Assembly (NCBI GenBank): GCA_913043075.1
Contig: CAJWLI010000074.1
Span: 1-6,975, forward strand
DNA: 6,975 nt
Reading direction: 5' to 3'
Origin: an uncultured Gammaproteobacteria bacterium
GTDB taxonomy: Bacteria > Pseudomonadota > Gammaproteobacteria > Pseudomonadales > Azotimanducaceae
Shown here: positions 6,064-6,975 of the stretch, one piece after another
Layout: every line of letters begins with the position of its first letter
How positions within the stretch are numbered: the stretch's first letter is position 1
Program-made: the position numbers and the translations under genes
Notes under the pieces: model-generated
The model's database searches: none
Told to the model about the DNA's origin: nothing
The model's input: the letters and a program-made list of their open reading frames with translations, nothing else

Positions 6064-6975
6064 TGTTTTACTTCTTTGTGTCCTCGATGATGATCATTGC
6101 AGGTTTTTTCGTTGTCGCACCGCTTATTTTTAGACCTTCAGCTGGGATCGAACGCCAAGACATTAATATTTTAGTTTTTCAGGAACGATTAAAAGAAATA
6201 GAGGAAGAGGATCCAGACAATGCCCCTCAGTTAAAATCCGAGTTAAAAAGAGAGCTTTTAGCCAACGCGGCGAAAAATGATCTGCCGTTAAAAGAGATAA
6301 ATTCAGGCAGGAAAAGTCTATTTCTTTTATCCATTCTGCTACCTGTGTTTTCTGCTTTTATTTATTTTGATGTCGGTTTTGGGCAAGGGTCTATTCCAGA
6401 CGTTCACTTAGCAAAAAAGCTTGCTAACAGCGATCCCTCGGACTTACCAAGTTATAGGCTTTTTGTTCAAGAGGTCGAGGAGCGCGCTGAAACTAAACCT
6501 GATGACCAAGATCTCAAATTCCTTTTGGCTAGAGGTTACTCAGAATTAGGGGATTTCGATAAGGCGACCCAAAAATACCGCGAGTTATTGATATCCTTTC
6601 CTCGAGACCCTGGCCTTCTTTCTAATTATGCAGGCGCACTCTTTGTTGCAAACAATAGAGAAATGACCGAGCCTGTTTTGAGAGCTGTAGATAACGCCCT
6701 CTCAGTCAACCCAAAAGATGTGGCAATGATGGAAATTAAAGCAATCGCATCCATGGCTGACAAAAACAAGGCCGCTGCCCTTGCATGGTTTCAGAAGGCT
6801 CTGGACACTGGTCTAGTCGGCCAGCGAGCTGAGCTTATTAAAGGCGCGATGCGAAGATTAGCTGAAACGGGCGATAAAGAAACTGGTCTTTACGAAAAAG
6901 AAGATAGTGGCCTTAGGAAAGAAGAAAAACGCAGCCGTCAACTTCGGATACAAGTTGATCTCGCCGAGGGTATTC
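6063..6975 (+). CDS. ccmI: CcmI, TPR apocytochrome c chaperone, truncated at window edge
   Basis: CcmI (CycH) binds the C-terminal helix of apocytochrome c and delivers it to CcmF/CcmH. The frame is open from ATG 6063 to the last base, giving 304 residues without a stop, so the 3' end lies outside. Two membrane helices at about 3-22 and 84-103 flank a charged cytoplasmic loop containing FQERLKEIEEED (39-50), the usual CcmI layout. TPR-like helical pairs follow: LARGYSELGDFDKA (155-168) with KYRELL, LSNYAGALFVANNRE (186-200), and AMMEIKAIASMADKNKAAALAW (221-242, seen in part) with FQKAL. From about 293 the chain reads RQLRIQVDLAEGI, typical of the start of the C-terminal beta-rich domain. The missing part is therefore probably about 90-110 residues. 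It shares one base with the ccmH stop (TAATG) and has GGAG (6053-6056) six bases upstream. Confidence 0.93.
   Translation, partial: MFYFFVSSMMIIAGFFVVAPLIFRPSAGIERQDINILVFQERLKEIEEEDPDNAPQLKSELKRELLANAAKNDLPLKEINSGRKSLFLLSILLPVFSAFIYFDVGFGQGSIPDVHLAKKLANSDPSDLPSYRLFVQEVEERAETKPDDQDLKFLLARGYSELGDFDKATQKYRELLISFPRDPGLLSNYAGALFVANNREMTEPVLRAVDNALSVNPKDVAMMEIKAIASMADKNKAAALAWFQKALDTGLVGQRAELIKGAMRRLAETGDKETGLYEKEDSGLRKEEKRSRQLRIQVDLAEGI

Noticed and set aside
1..6975. An undescribed biological system, mobile element, CRISPR array or RNA gene
   Set aside because: Nearly all bases are accounted for by canonical ccm genes and a SYLF gene fragment. I saw no array-like repeats, transposase, tRNA-like fold or unexplained conserved block.

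Overview
The window carries an almost complete System I cytochrome c maturation (ccm) operon, all on the + strand, in the order ccmA-ccmB-ccmC-ccmD-ccmE-ccmF-ccmG-ccmH-ccmI. It is preceded by the 3' end of an unrelated gene for a SYLF/Ysc84-domain protein. The gene order, the E. coli-like residue numbering of the heme ligands and a separate thin ccmH followed by a TPR-type ccmI point to a gammaproteobacterium. Base composition looks to be in the mid-40s % G+C by eye (not counted), which would suit a free-living, perhaps marine, lineage. I cannot name a genus.

Layout: 1-341 is the C-terminal part of the SYLF gene. 342-446 is the only sizeable intergenic stretch and holds a terminator-like A/T-rich hairpin. 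447-1693 encodes the ABC exporter-like pair CcmA/CcmB. After a 40-base gap that contains an extended -10-like sequence, 1734-3129 encodes the heme-handling module CcmC/CcmD/CcmE. 3126-5072 encodes the large heme lyase subunit CcmF. 5069-6063 encodes the two thiol-redox proteins CcmG and CcmH. 6063 to the window end is a nearly complete ccmI that runs off the edge.

How the genes work together (established for System I): CcmC, helped by CcmD, presents heme at the outer face of the inner membrane and attaches it covalently to CcmE. CcmAB hydrolyses ATP to release holo-CcmE. CcmG and CcmH keep the apocytochrome CXXCH thiols reduced. CcmI binds the apocytochrome C-terminus. CcmF/CcmH ligate heme to the apoprotein. 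Every catalytic or heme-ligand residue I looked for is present: CcmA Walker A and B, CcmC H60/H184, CcmE H130/Y134, CcmF H173/H261/H303/H489, CcmG C76/C79 and CcmH C44/C47. The system therefore looks intact and functional.

Seven of the eight gene junctions overlap by 1 or 4 bases (ATGA, GTGA or TAATG), indicating tight translational coupling. I chose several starts differently from the longest open frame (ccmA 447, ccmC 1734, ccmD 2468, ccmF 3126) because ribosome binding sites, stop/start overlaps and family N-termini agree on them. I found no novel system, mobile element, CRISPR array or RNA gene. The points worth a second look are small sequence deviations and possible internal regulation.
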